Assembly (NCBI RefSeq): GCF_963666675.1
Contig: NZ_OY762929.1
Location: 4,994,001-5,058,000 of the forward strand
Direction: 5' to 3'
DNA: 64,000 bases
From: an uncultured Desulfobacter sp.
GTDB lineage: Bacteria > Desulfobacterota > Desulfobacteria > Desulfobacterales > Desulfobacteraceae
In this document: positions 8,480 through 16,318 of the stretch, piece after piece
Numbering within the stretch: position 1 is the stretch's first letter
Layout of the letters: every line of letters starts with the position of its first letter
Notes under the pieces: generated by a model
Seen by the model: only the letters and a program-made list of their open reading frames with translations
Told to the model about the DNA's origin: nothing
The model's database searches: none
Program-made: the position numbers and the translations under genes

Positions 8480-9685
8480 ATGAAACTTTTGGTTATTAGA
8501 TTCAGATTGTGTGGCAAATCGGTCGTTGTCTTTCTGATTCTGCTTACACTTTTTTTTCCTTCCGGGGCCTCTGCTCAAAACCTTTTTGCGCCAAGCCATG
8601 ACGCGCTTTCCCTTAAACATGAATTAACGCGGACCTACCAAATGGCCTATGCGTTTTTAAAAAAAAAACAAAATCCTGACGGCTCATGGTCAGATTCGAA
8701 GTTTCCCGCCCTGACAGGGCTCGCCGTCTATGCGTTATTAACCTCCCCTGAATATATCAATGCCGAATCAAAGCCAGGTTTTATCAGCCAAGCCCTTGAT
8801 TATATCATTTCCAATGTTCACGAAAACGGAGGGATTTATAACAAAGGATCTCCAAGTTACAATACATCGATTTGTCTATTGGCCCTGCTGGCAACAAAAA
8901 ATCCCGAATTTTATCCTACTATAATTAAGGCAAGGAACTACATTGCAACATGCCAGATGGATCAAGGGGAAAAAGGTATCGCAGACAAAACATTTGACGG
9001 TGGCGTCGGATATGGAAGCCAAAACCATCCAGACATGCATGATACGTGCATTGCCCTTGAGGCCATAAAATCAAGTCAATTCCTTGAATCCGACCATCGG
9101 GCATCAGTAGATAAACATTATAAAAATACGACTCTCAACCGGGATTTGGCGTTAAACTTTATCACCCGGTGCCAAAATTTTACCGATTACAAGGATCAAC
9201 CCAGGTCAATTGCAGCTGAAAAGAATAAAGGAGGATTTGTTGATTACCCAGGCTTTAGCAAAGCAGGTGAAGAAATACTTCCAAACGGCATAAAAATACC
9301 ACGCGCATATGGCAGTATGACCTGTACAGGCCTATTAAGTTTTGCCTTCACCCATTTTGAAAAAGATGATCCACGTGTCCAGACCGCTTATGAATGGCTG
9401 AAAAATAATTACACATTGGATGAAAATCCCGGTCTTGGACAGCAGGACCTGTATTATTACTATCATACAATGGCCAAAGCATTGACCCTTTACGGTGATG
9501 ACAATTTTGTACGAAAAAATGGCCGAAGAATCAACTGGCGCAAGGATATGGCGGTAAAATTTATCAACAAACAAAAATCGGACGGATCATGGCTCAATGA
9601 GGCGTCAGGAAACCGGGAGAATGACCCGGTCCTGGTCACGGCCTATGTCCTGATTGCTTTAAATATGATAACCGCCCTGATATAA
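8480..9685 (+). CDS. secreted alpha/alpha-toroid (prenyltransferase/squalene-cyclase repeat) protein
   Basis: 401 aa. Residues 1-33 are a signal peptide ending GASA. The rest consists of helical-pair repeats with QW-like motifs: KKQNPDGSWSD near residue 60, GGVGYGS near 175, and QKSDGSWLN near 370. This is the alpha/alpha toroid of terpene cyclases and prenyltransferase beta subunits. No DxDD catalytic motif is visible, so enzymatic activity is uncertain. It is a close paralogue of the protein at 13713-14900; both share PSYNTSI-type motifs, the stretch ARxYIATxQxDQGEKG and the YYYHTMAKALTxYGDD block. It starts a probable five-gene operon, 36 bp before the TIM-barrel gene. The ribosome site is weak. 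Confidence 0.88.
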   Translation: MKLLVIRFRLCGKSVVVFLILLTLFFPSGASAQNLFAPSHDALSLKHELTRTYQMAYAFLKKKQNPDGSWSDSKFPALTGLAVYALLTSPEYINAESKPGFISQALDYIISNVHENGGIYNKGSPSYNTSICLLALLATKNPEFYPTIIKARNYIATCQMDQGEKGIADKTFDGGVGYGSQNHPDMHDTCIALEAIKSSQFLESDHRASVDKHYKNTTLNRDLALNFITRCQNFTDYKDQPRSIAAEKNKGGFVDYPGFSKAGEEILPNGIKIPRAYGSMTCTGLLSFAFTHFEKDDPRVQTAYEWLKNNYTLDENPGLGQQDLYYYYHTMAKALTLYGDDNFVRKNGRRINWRKDMAVKFINKQKSDGSWLNEASGNRENDPVLVTAYVLIALNMITALI

Positions 9686-9721
9686 AGGTAAAACAAATCT
9701 TTAAAATATTAATGGTGAAAT

Positions 9722-10561
9722 ATGAAGTTTGCTTTTAGTACCAATGCGTTCAGAAAATTTTCCTTTTCCGAGGCAGCAGAGGCAGTAGCGGGTGCGGGAT
9801 ATTCAGGCATTGAAATCATGTGCGATACCCCCCATGCCTATCCGGATGAACTCTCCGAAAATGATATTGAAAACATCAAACAGACGTTGACGAAAAACAA
9901 CCTTGAAATATCTAATCTGAATGCGTTCATGATGCATGCCGTAACGGATATTCATCATCCATCCTGGATTGAGGTAGATAAAGAGTACAGGCAGATCAGA
10001 ATTCAACATACTAAAAACTGCATTGATCTGGCTGCCCGGCTTGGTGCAAAAACCATCTCCACGGAACCCGGCGGCCCACTGAAGGATATGCCCAAAGGTA
10101 TGCCAAAGCAAGAAGCACTGGAAATTTTTGCAGACGGTCTGGCGTCCATTCTGCCCCATGCCATGGATAAGGGAATCATGGTGCTGATTGAGCCCGAACC
10201 GGACCTGTTAATCCAGACCTCAGATGAATTTTTAGCTTTCATTGAGATGTTCAACCACCCCAATCTATGGCTCAATCTGGACATTGGTCATTTCTACTGT
10301 GTGGGAGAAGATCCTATTGAAATTATTTCCAAACTCAAAAATTACACCAGACATTATCACCTTGAGGATATTCCGACAACACGGGAGCATAAGCATATTA
10401 TACCGGGACAAGGCGGGATTGACATTCCCGGTGCATTAAAAGCGGTTGAAAAAACAAACTATGATGGTTTCATCACATTGGAGCTTTATCCTTACCTTGA
10501 TGATCCCCATAAGACCGCCAGGGATGCCATGCAGTATCTGAAACAGACCTGTCACCCATGA
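9722..10561 (+). CDS. TIM-barrel sugar-phosphate isomerase/epimerase-like protein (ebo-type context)
   Basis: 279 aa of the xylose-isomerase-like TIM-barrel superfamily (AP endonuclease 2 fold). Probable metal ligands are Glu in LIEPEPD (~residue 158), Asp and His in LDIGHFY (~191-194), His in RHYHLED (~217) and Glu in TLELYPY (~255). These enzymes rearrange or epimerise sugars or cyclitols. The gene overlaps the following UbiA gene by 4 bp (ATGA), which shows tight translational coupling. GGTGAAAT precedes the ATG. Context with UbiA and a phosphodiesterase resembles ebo/edb clusters, whose EboE is also a TIM barrel; this one is shorter, so it is called ebo-like rather than EboE. Confidence 0.85.
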   Translation: MKFAFSTNAFRKFSFSEAAEAVAGAGYSGIEIMCDTPHAYPDELSENDIENIKQTLTKNNLEISNLNAFMMHAVTDIHHPSWIEVDKEYRQIRIQHTKNCIDLAARLGAKTISTEPGGPLKDMPKGMPKQEALEIFADGLASILPHAMDKGIMVLIEPEPDLLIQTSDEFLAFIEMFNHPNLWLNLDIGHFYCVGEDPIEIISKLKNYTRHYHLEDIPTTREHKHIIPGQGGIDIPGALKAVEKTNYDGFITLELYPYLDDPHKTARDAMQYLKQTCHP

Positions 10562-11433
10562 ATAAACATACAAAAACGTTTTTTGAACTGATTCGGCTGC
10601 CGGGGATATTCACCGCCCATGCAGACATCATAGCCGGTTTTTTGCTCGCAGGCGCCGGGTTAAACGAACTGACGACTCTTTTTCTGCTCATTGCCGCCAC
10701 GTCTTGTTTTCTTGCGGCCGGCATGACCTTAAACGACTATTTTGATTATAAAATTGATCAAGTTGAAAATCCTGGACGACCGATACCTTCGAATCGAATC
10801 AGCAGACAGGCGGCCTTTTTCATTGGAAGCGGACTTTTGACAGCGGGAATTATCTTTGCATTTATAGCAGGTTCTACTTCTTTTATCGTGGGGGTATGCC
10901 TTGCTTCATGTATACTGCTCTATGACGGGTATCTAAAAAAACACTCAATTACAGGGCCTATTGCCATGGCGGCCTGCAGATATTTTAACCTTCTGCTGGG
11001 GATGTCGGTTGCTCCGTTCAGGGGATGGGCCATCATCCCTTTGATTACAGGTTTCTATATTTTCGGCGTTACGGTTCTAAGCCGCAAAGAAGCCGTCGGC
11101 GGAAAAGCGATGTTCAATATTGTGCTGTGTGCCCTGATGCCGATTCTTTCGGCCTTGCTGTACTACGTTCTTTACCTTGGAAAAATCCTTCCCAATTTTC
11201 CGGGTGTATTACTGATGTTGTGTTTTGCGGCTTTTCTGTGCGGACAGACGCTGAAACTGCTGAAAAAAAACACGCCGAAAGATTTTCAAAATACGATGAA
11301 AATTTTATTAATGGCCATTATCAGCCTTGATATGATTCTTGCCGCAGGGGCCGTTCCCATTGCTTATGCGGCAATGATTCTGCTGCTGTACGTGCCGGCG
11401 ATCTATTCCGTGCGTCTTTTTCGCGTGACCTAA
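10558..11433 (+). CDS. UbiA-family prenyltransferase (EboC-like)
   Basis: 291 aa with eight to nine membrane helices. The first aspartate-rich motif is NDYFDYKID at residues ~58-66. The second is reduced to YDGYLKKH near residue 122, a form seen in EboC-like members. UbiA proteins join a prenyl diphosphate to an aromatic or cyclitol-like acceptor at the inner membrane. Coupling by 4 bp to the TIM barrel and a 10-bp gap to the phosphodiesterase support a shared pathway. The acceptor and prenyl donor cannot be read from sequence. The ebo assignment is inference from gene company. Confidence 0.87.
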   Translation: MNKHTKTFFELIRLPGIFTAHADIIAGFLLAGAGLNELTTLFLLIAATSCFLAAGMTLNDYFDYKIDQVENPGRPIPSNRISRQAAFFIGSGLLTAGIIFAFIAGSTSFIVGVCLASCILLYDGYLKKHSITGPIAMAACRYFNLLLGMSVAPFRGWAIIPLITGFYIFGVTVLSRKEAVGGKAMFNIVLCALMPILSALLYYVLYLGKILPNFPGVLLMLCFAAFLCGQTLKLLKKNTPKDFQNTMKILLMAIISLDMILAAGAVPIAYAAMILLLYVPAIYSVRLFRVT

Positions 11434-11443
11434 AGGAGAGATT

Positions 11444-12796
11444 ATGAAAAATTATATGTTCTGTTTTAACATTGTGGGACTATCCCCCCAGCTTTTGAAT
11501 AAGTTGATTAAGATGCCTCATTTTTCAAAAATGATGAAAAATGGCAAAAAAACTGACTTAAATCCTGTTTTCCCCGGCCTTACCCTCCCCGGCCAGGCCT
11601 CTTTTTCAACCGGAACCCTTCCGGCGGAACACGGCATCGTTGCAAACGGCTTTTTTTACCGAGACAAATATGCAGTCAGTTTCTGGGATCAATATCGTTC
11701 ACTTGTCCAGGCCGATCCAATCTGGGAAACGCTGAAACATGAAAATCCTGATTTAAAAACCGCCGTTCTCTTTTTTCAAAACACCCTGTACTGCGATGCG
11801 GATTTCATCATTACGCCCAAACCGATGCACACCGACGAAGGGCTTGTCCAGTGGTGCTACTCAAAACCGGCCGGTTTGTATGAAGCCGTTTGTGACAACA
11901 TCGGCAGGCCGTTTAATCTGATGGATTACTGGGGCCCGTTTGCCTCCCCCAAGGCCTCGGAATGGATCATGGCGGCCGCCATTGATCTGGTCACCCATCA
12001 TGCACCGGATTTTATGAGTGTTTATCTGCCGCACCTGGACTATTCCTGCCAAAAATTTGGCCCGGATGATCCCCGGATTGATGATGATCTAAAGGTTCTC
12101 GACAATCTCATGGGCAAATTTTTAAATACGCTGGAACACATGGAGATCATGGAGAATTCAACCCTCTGTATTTTCAGCGAATATTCTTTAACCCAGGTTA
12201 CAGGTGCCGTATGTTTGAACAGGGAGCTTCGAAAGGCGGGTTTTTTAAAGATCAGGGAAATTGAAGGGCGGGAGTACCTTGATTTTGAACTGAGCCGTGC
12301 ATTTGCAATGGTTGATCACCAGATTGCCCATATTTACATAAAGGATGCCAATGACATCAATCCCGTTAAGGAATTCATACAAAATCTTTCCGGTATTGAC
12401 CAGGTTCTTGCAGCAAACGGCAAAAAAGAGTTTGGCATCAATCACGAAAGAGCTGGGGAGTTAATCGCCGTTTCCGATCCTGACCAATGGTTTGCCTATT
12501 ACTGGTGGGAGCGCAATGAAAAAGCGCCGGATTTTGCCGACCACATTGATATTCACAGAAAACCGGGATATGACCCCCTTGAATTATTCATGGACATGAA
12601 AACCATGAAGATTCCCCAAACAACAGAACTGCTGAAAGGGTCCCATGGCGCCCCGCCCAAAAACGGACAGGGTATGGCGGCCCTGATGCTAAGTGGTGCC
12701 CAGGCCGGCCGGATCAGCCTGCCGGATTGCATGGAAACCATTGAAATTGCGCCCATCTTAAAACAACTCATGGGCAATAACGATACCGCCGAATGA
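11444..12796 (+). CDS. alkaline-phosphatase superfamily phosphodiesterase (EboF-like)
   Basis: 450 aa of the nucleotide pyrophosphatase/phosphodiesterase group. The nucleophile region is VFPGLTLPGQASFSTG, with the candidate Thr in LTLPG, followed by PAEHGIVANGFF. Further motifs are YLPHLDYSCQKFGPDD (metal ligands Asp/His) and KGSHGAPP near the C-terminus. The usual first metal aspartate is replaced (FNIVGLSP instead of an xxDG pattern), and the SDHG motif is FSEY. No signal peptide is present. Similar proteins occur in ebo clusters. AAAGGAGAG precedes the ATG, a strong site. It is the fourth gene of the operon. Confidence 0.82.
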   Translation: MKNYMFCFNIVGLSPQLLNKLIKMPHFSKMMKNGKKTDLNPVFPGLTLPGQASFSTGTLPAEHGIVANGFFYRDKYAVSFWDQYRSLVQADPIWETLKHENPDLKTAVLFFQNTLYCDADFIITPKPMHTDEGLVQWCYSKPAGLYEAVCDNIGRPFNLMDYWGPFASPKASEWIMAAAIDLVTHHAPDFMSVYLPHLDYSCQKFGPDDPRIDDDLKVLDNLMGKFLNTLEHMEIMENSTLCIFSEYSLTQVTGAVCLNRELRKAGFLKIREIEGREYLDFELSRAFAMVDHQIAHIYIKDANDINPVKEFIQNLSGIDQVLAANGKKEFGINHERAGELIAVSDPDQWFAYYWWERNEKAPDFADHIDIHRKPGYDPLELFMDMKTMKIPQTTELLKGSHGAPPKNGQGMAALMLSGAQAGRISLPDCMETIEIAPILKQLMGNNDTAE

Positions 12797-12833
12797 ATAC
12801 ACAATTCAAAAAATTGAAGTGAGCCTAAAACAT

Positions 12834-13667
12834 ATGTTTAAGCTGGGTTACAATACCAACGGATTTGCCAATCATTCCCTCTTGTCTGCCATCGATATCA
12901 TTGGTCGACTGGGCTATCAAAGCATCGCGATTACCATAGACCACCATGCCTTAAATCCCTGGGATCAAAACTTCAAAGTCCAGCTGGCACAGGTAAAGGA
13001 AAGGCTCAAAAAATATGACCTCGCATCTGTTGTGGAAACCGGCGCCAGGTTTCTTTTAAATCCTGAAATTAAACACGAGCCCACGCTTATTTCGCCAGAA
13101 CAAAATGAAAGGGACATACGGATCAAATTCATTGAAAAATGTCTTGAAATTGCATCATTCCTGGGATCGGATGCGGTTTCCATCTGGTCCGGACAAAAAA
13201 AAGAAGTGGTCAGTGATAAAAACGCCTGGGAATGGCTGATTTCAGGATGCAGAGAAGTATCTGAAAAAGCCTGTGAACATGGCATTTTCATAGCCTTTGA
13301 GCCGGAACCCGGCATGTTCGTGGAAAATCTTGAGCAATACACCGGGCTCAAGGAGAAAACAGGCCATGATTTTTTTAAACTCACCCTTGATCTGGGTCAT
13401 GCCCTGATCACGGAAAACAGTGTCTCAAAAGCGATATGCGACCATAAAAACGATATCGTTAATATCCATTTGGAAGACATGAAGAAAGACAAGCACGACC
13501 ACCTTTTCTTTGGTGAAGGAGAGATGGATTTTCAAAAAATTTTCAGAGGGTTGAAAAAGATAAATTACAGCGGCCAGGTGAATATTGAACTGAGCCGCCA
13601 CAGTCACAATGCCGTTGAAACTGCAAAAAGAGCAAAACAATTTCTGCGGGGTATTGTGATGGATTGA
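12834..13667 (+). CDS. second TIM-barrel isomerase/epimerase-like protein
   Basis: 277 aa from the ATG at 12834; an in-frame GTG at 12819 is possible but less likely. Same superfamily as the gene at 9722. Metal-binding glutamates and aspartate are seen in FEPEPGMF (~residue 148), LDLGHAL (~183), VNIHLEDM (~208) and NIELSRHSHN (~248). The opening KLGYNTNGF parallels KFAFSTNAF of the first TIM barrel, so the two may derive from a common ancestor and act on related intermediates. It ends the operon. Its stop lies 45 bp from the stop of the convergent toroid gene. Confidence 0.83.
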   Translation: MFKLGYNTNGFANHSLLSAIDIIGRLGYQSIAITIDHHALNPWDQNFKVQLAQVKERLKKYDLASVVETGARFLLNPEIKHEPTLISPEQNERDIRIKFIEKCLEIASFLGSDAVSIWSGQKKEVVSDKNAWEWLISGCREVSEKACEHGIFIAFEPEPGMFVENLEQYTGLKEKTGHDFFKLTLDLGHALITENSVSKAICDHKNDIVNIHLEDMKKDKHDHLFFGEGEMDFQKIFRGLKKINYSGQVNIELSRHSHNAVETAKRAKQFLRGIVMD

Positions 13668-13712
13668 ACAATCCTGCCATACCCCGCAGATAAACAAGAC
13701 AAACAACTTTGG

Positions 13713-14900
13713 TTACAGTTTAGCGGTCACCAGGTTCAGGGATATCAATGAATATGCACTGACCAGAACCGGATCATTTTCCCACCACCGGGCTGTCGGG
13801 TTAATCCAGGAGCCGTCGTCCCGCTGGTTTGCCGCAAGTTTTGCCGCCAGGTCATTTCGCCAGTCAATCCGTTTGCCGCCACTTGTAACCATAACATCAT
13901 CACCATAAACGGTCAGCGCTTTTGCCATGGTATGGTAATAGTAGTAAAGGCCCTGCTGCCCCACACCCGGGTTTTCTTCCAGGGTATAATTATCTTTCAG
14001 CCAGTTGTAGGCCGCCTGTACCCGGTCATCATTTTTATCCAGGTCCGCAAAAATAAAACTCAAAAGCCCCGCATAGGTCATGGAGCCATATGACCTGAGT
14101 GCCTTTTTGCCGTTTTCAAGGGTTTCTTCTCCGGCTTTGCTGCTGCCGGGGTAATAGACGAATCCGCCTTTATTTTTGGGATCGGCACTGGACCAGGCCT
14201 GATCATTGGACCCCGGGAGATTCTGGCAGCGCTGAATAAATTTGAGTGCCGCGTCCCAGTCCAGCTTGGTCTCCTGAAGGTTCTTCAGATCCTTGTATGC
14301 GGCCAGCTGGTCGTCGGATTCAAGGAATTCACTGGCTTTCAAGGCCTCAAGGGCAATATAGGTATTGGACATATCCGAATGGTCCTTGGAGCCGTACCCG
14401 ATCCCTCCGTCAAATTTTCCATCTACTTTGCCCTTCTCGCCCTGGTCAAGCTGCAGGGTGGCGATATAGCGTCTGGCTTTCAAAATGTAAGGGTGATACG
14501 TGGGATCATTAGCCGCCAGCAGGGCCATCATGCAGATGGATGTATTATAATTTGGAAGGCCTTCCTTATATATGGCACCATTTTCATGGGCATTGCTGAT
14601 AATATAGTCCAGCGCCTTTTGTATAAAGGCGGGCTTTTCCTTGATATTTGAATACATGGGAGATGTCAAAAACGCATAGGTCACCAAACCGGTTATGGCC
14701 GGAAATCCGGGATTTGACCAGGAGCCATCAGGATTCTGAGAATTTTTAAGGTACTCAAATCCTTTCTTGAAGGTATCGTTCAAATCCGGTAGTGTTAACT
14801 TTTTTTCCGATGCAACCGCCGGAAGGCTGAGCATCGACACAATAAAAAGCACGGACAATACTTTTGTAATACAATACACTGACACTTTTAACTGATTCAT
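13713..14900 (-). CDS. secreted alpha/alpha-toroid protein, paralogue of the 8480 gene
   Basis: 395 aa with a signal peptide (residues 1-30, ending AVAS) followed by prenyltransferase/squalene-oxidase repeats: NPDGSWSN, FDGGIGYGS, DPKNKGGFVYYPG, QRDDGSWIN. It aligns along its full length with the 8480-9685 product, clearly more than half identical by eye. It lies on the opposite strand at the other end of the TIM-UbiA-phosphodiesterase-TIM genes. No catalytic DxDD is seen. GGAGGGTAAA precedes the ATG. The long region upstream (520 bp) carries several hairpins and could hold its control signals. Confidence 0.88.
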   Translation of the reverse strand: MNQLKVSVYCITKVLSVLFIVSMLSLPAVASEKKLTLPDLNDTFKKGFEYLKNSQNPDGSWSNPGFPAITGLVTYAFLTSPMYSNIKEKPAFIQKALDYIISNAHENGAIYKEGLPNYNTSICMMALLAANDPTYHPYILKARRYIATLQLDQGEKGKVDGKFDGGIGYGSKDHSDMSNTYIALEALKASEFLESDDQLAAYKDLKNLQETKLDWDAALKFIQRCQNLPGSNDQAWSSADPKNKGGFVYYPGSSKAGEETLENGKKALRSYGSMTYAGLLSFIFADLDKNDDRVQAAYNWLKDNYTLEENPGVGQQGLYYYYHTMAKALTVYGDDVMVTSGGKRIDWRNDLAAKLAANQRDDGSWINPTARWWENDPVLVSAYSLISLNLVTAKL

Positions 14901-15420
14901 TTTACCCTCCTAAATTTTAGGTTTCTAAAATATGCGGCAACAAAGGATACAAGCAGTTGAATCCATGTTATCCATTAGTGATCAGGTAATCCGATGATTA
15001 CCCCCTATTTCAAACAAAATAACAATAGGGATTTCAGATAACATGTAATCTAACACATTGGATAGAAAAAAAGGAAACACTAATTAAAATCTCATACATA
15101 ACTTCGCATGTGAATCCGTTGGGTTGGATGCGAAGTATTAAGAAATTAACTTCTTATAATATGTAATATTTTTCATTTTTCTTAGATAATTGACTTCTTA
15201 ATTTTTCTACGTTACGAAACCTTTCGGTATGCTGGAATTGATCATCATGACGAAATTGGAGGAACAAAAGAAACGAGAAGAAGCATGCCACGACAAACTG
15301 TAACATGCTTCTCAATCAAATAACCGGGGTCGTTATCTGGATTTCATGAAAGGGGAATTTCATGATTCCAAAATCAAATGCAATTTAGGTACCATAAAAT
15401 CCAATTGAAAATATATATAA
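14901..15420. other. 520-bp hairpin-rich intergenic region
   Basis: No intact gene. Visible dyads are GGTAATC/GATTACC at 14983-15000, ACTTCGCAT/ATGCGAAGT at 15101-15136 with an inner AATCC/GGGTT pairing, and AGAAGCATG/CATGCTTCT at 15279-15312. A short receiver-like fragment lies at 15202-15300. The region separates two minus-strand genes, so it should hold the promoter of the toroid gene at 14900 and the end of the PDZ gene transcript. Confidence 0.5.
15202..15300 (+). pseudogene. possible remnant of a response-regulator receiver C-terminus
   Basis: After an in-frame stop at 15199-15201 the plus strand reads FFYVTKPFGMLELIIMTK, then a charged helix ending EEACHDKL and a TAA. The Y-x-T-K-P-F-x-x-x-E-L pattern matches the end of receiver domains followed by a linker helix. 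No start codon with a ribosome site and no upstream receiver in any frame was found. It is a short match and could be chance. Confidence 0.3.
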
Positions 15421-16212
15421 TCAATCAGAATGTCCTGGTTTTATTCCTGTCAGACGAATATAGATTGGATCTATCAACTGATTAGCATTTTTTCTTTCTA
15501 TCCGGATCCACGAAGGAAGCTGTTTTGGATTCAAAAATTTTATTAAATCATCTTTTGTCTGGACTGGATGGTCATTAATATTGGTGATCACATCACCCTG
15601 GGACAGTCCAAGATCATCAAAGACCGAAGCCGTTTCAACCTTCTCCAACCGAATACCGACTAACGCGCCATCCACAGGGGTGACATGTATCTGTTTCAGC
15701 AATTTTTTTGTATCCTTGAATTGAGCCTTATACTGATTTGGAGTGAATTCATCTGACCGAACTTTTATATTCTCATGTGAAGCTTTGACATAAGAAGTAT
15801 TTTTCCGACTTACTGATTTTTCATCGTCGACACCAATTTGAACTTTTGTGACAACAAAATTACCGTCTATATTTTTTGAATAAAAAATAGCAGAATCATA
15901 CCCGGTCTTTCTTATTAAATCTCGTATTGCCGTCTCAATTTCTTTTTTTTCAAAATCACAGTCAATATAGTTGCTTAATTCCGTTGCCGTGCTAAATACA
16001 ATGCCCGTTTTCAGAGAAATTGCTTCAATAAGATCATTGAATTTCACATGAACAGCGACAATATCAATCCGCCCATTTTCGTCAACGGAAATTTTTAAGT
16101 CACTCTCCCGGGAGAAGGCTTTTTCCATGGTAATGCTATTGCAGAGCAGTATGCAGAACAGCAACAGAACGATCTTTGCCATTTTTATTCCTTGAGTCTT
16201 CATCGTCAGCAT
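15421..16212 (-). CDS. secreted STN-like / PDZ (GspC-type) protein
   Basis: 263 aa. A hydrophobic segment at residues ~11-30 acts as signal or anchor. Residues ~40-115 resemble an STN/secretin N-terminal fold (VHVKFNDLIEAISLKTGIVFS). Residues ~180-255 form a PDZ domain with GVRLEKV-type spacing: LVGIRLEKVETASVFDDLGLSQGDVITNINDHPV. This PDZ form is seen in GspC of type II secretion and in HtrA-like proteins. AGGTGAG precedes the ATG at 16212. A terminator lies immediately upstream, so it is probably transcribed separately from the large PKD protein gene. A role in presenting or secreting envelope proteins is inference. Confidence 0.75.
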   Translation of the reverse strand: MLTMKTQGIKMAKIVLLLFCILLCNSITMEKAFSRESDLKISVDENGRIDIVAVHVKFNDLIEAISLKTGIVFSTATELSNYIDCDFEKKEIETAIRDLIRKTGYDSAIFYSKNIDGNFVVTKVQIGVDDEKSVSRKNTSYVKASHENIKVRSDEFTPNQYKAQFKDTKKLLKQIHVTPVDGALVGIRLEKVETASVFDDLGLSQGDVITNINDHPVQTKDDLIKFLNPKQLPSWIRIERKNANQLIDPIYIRLTGIKPGHSD

Positions 16213-16251
16213 ATCATCTCACCTACAATCCTTTAAAATTAAGCCATCCTA

Positions 16252-16292
16252 AAAAAATGGGCCGATTGCAATACGGTTATTGCAATCGGCCC
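16252..16292 (-). terminator. intrinsic terminator of the PKD/toroid gene
   Basis: A perfect 15-bp stem, GGGCCGATTGCAATA with its complement, around CGGT at 16259-16292. On the minus strand it is followed by ATTTTTTTAGG. It begins 27 bp after the stop of the 1064-aa gene. Confidence 0.92.
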
Positions 16293-16318
16293 AGGTGCTT
16301 ACTTATTGGCAAATCAAA

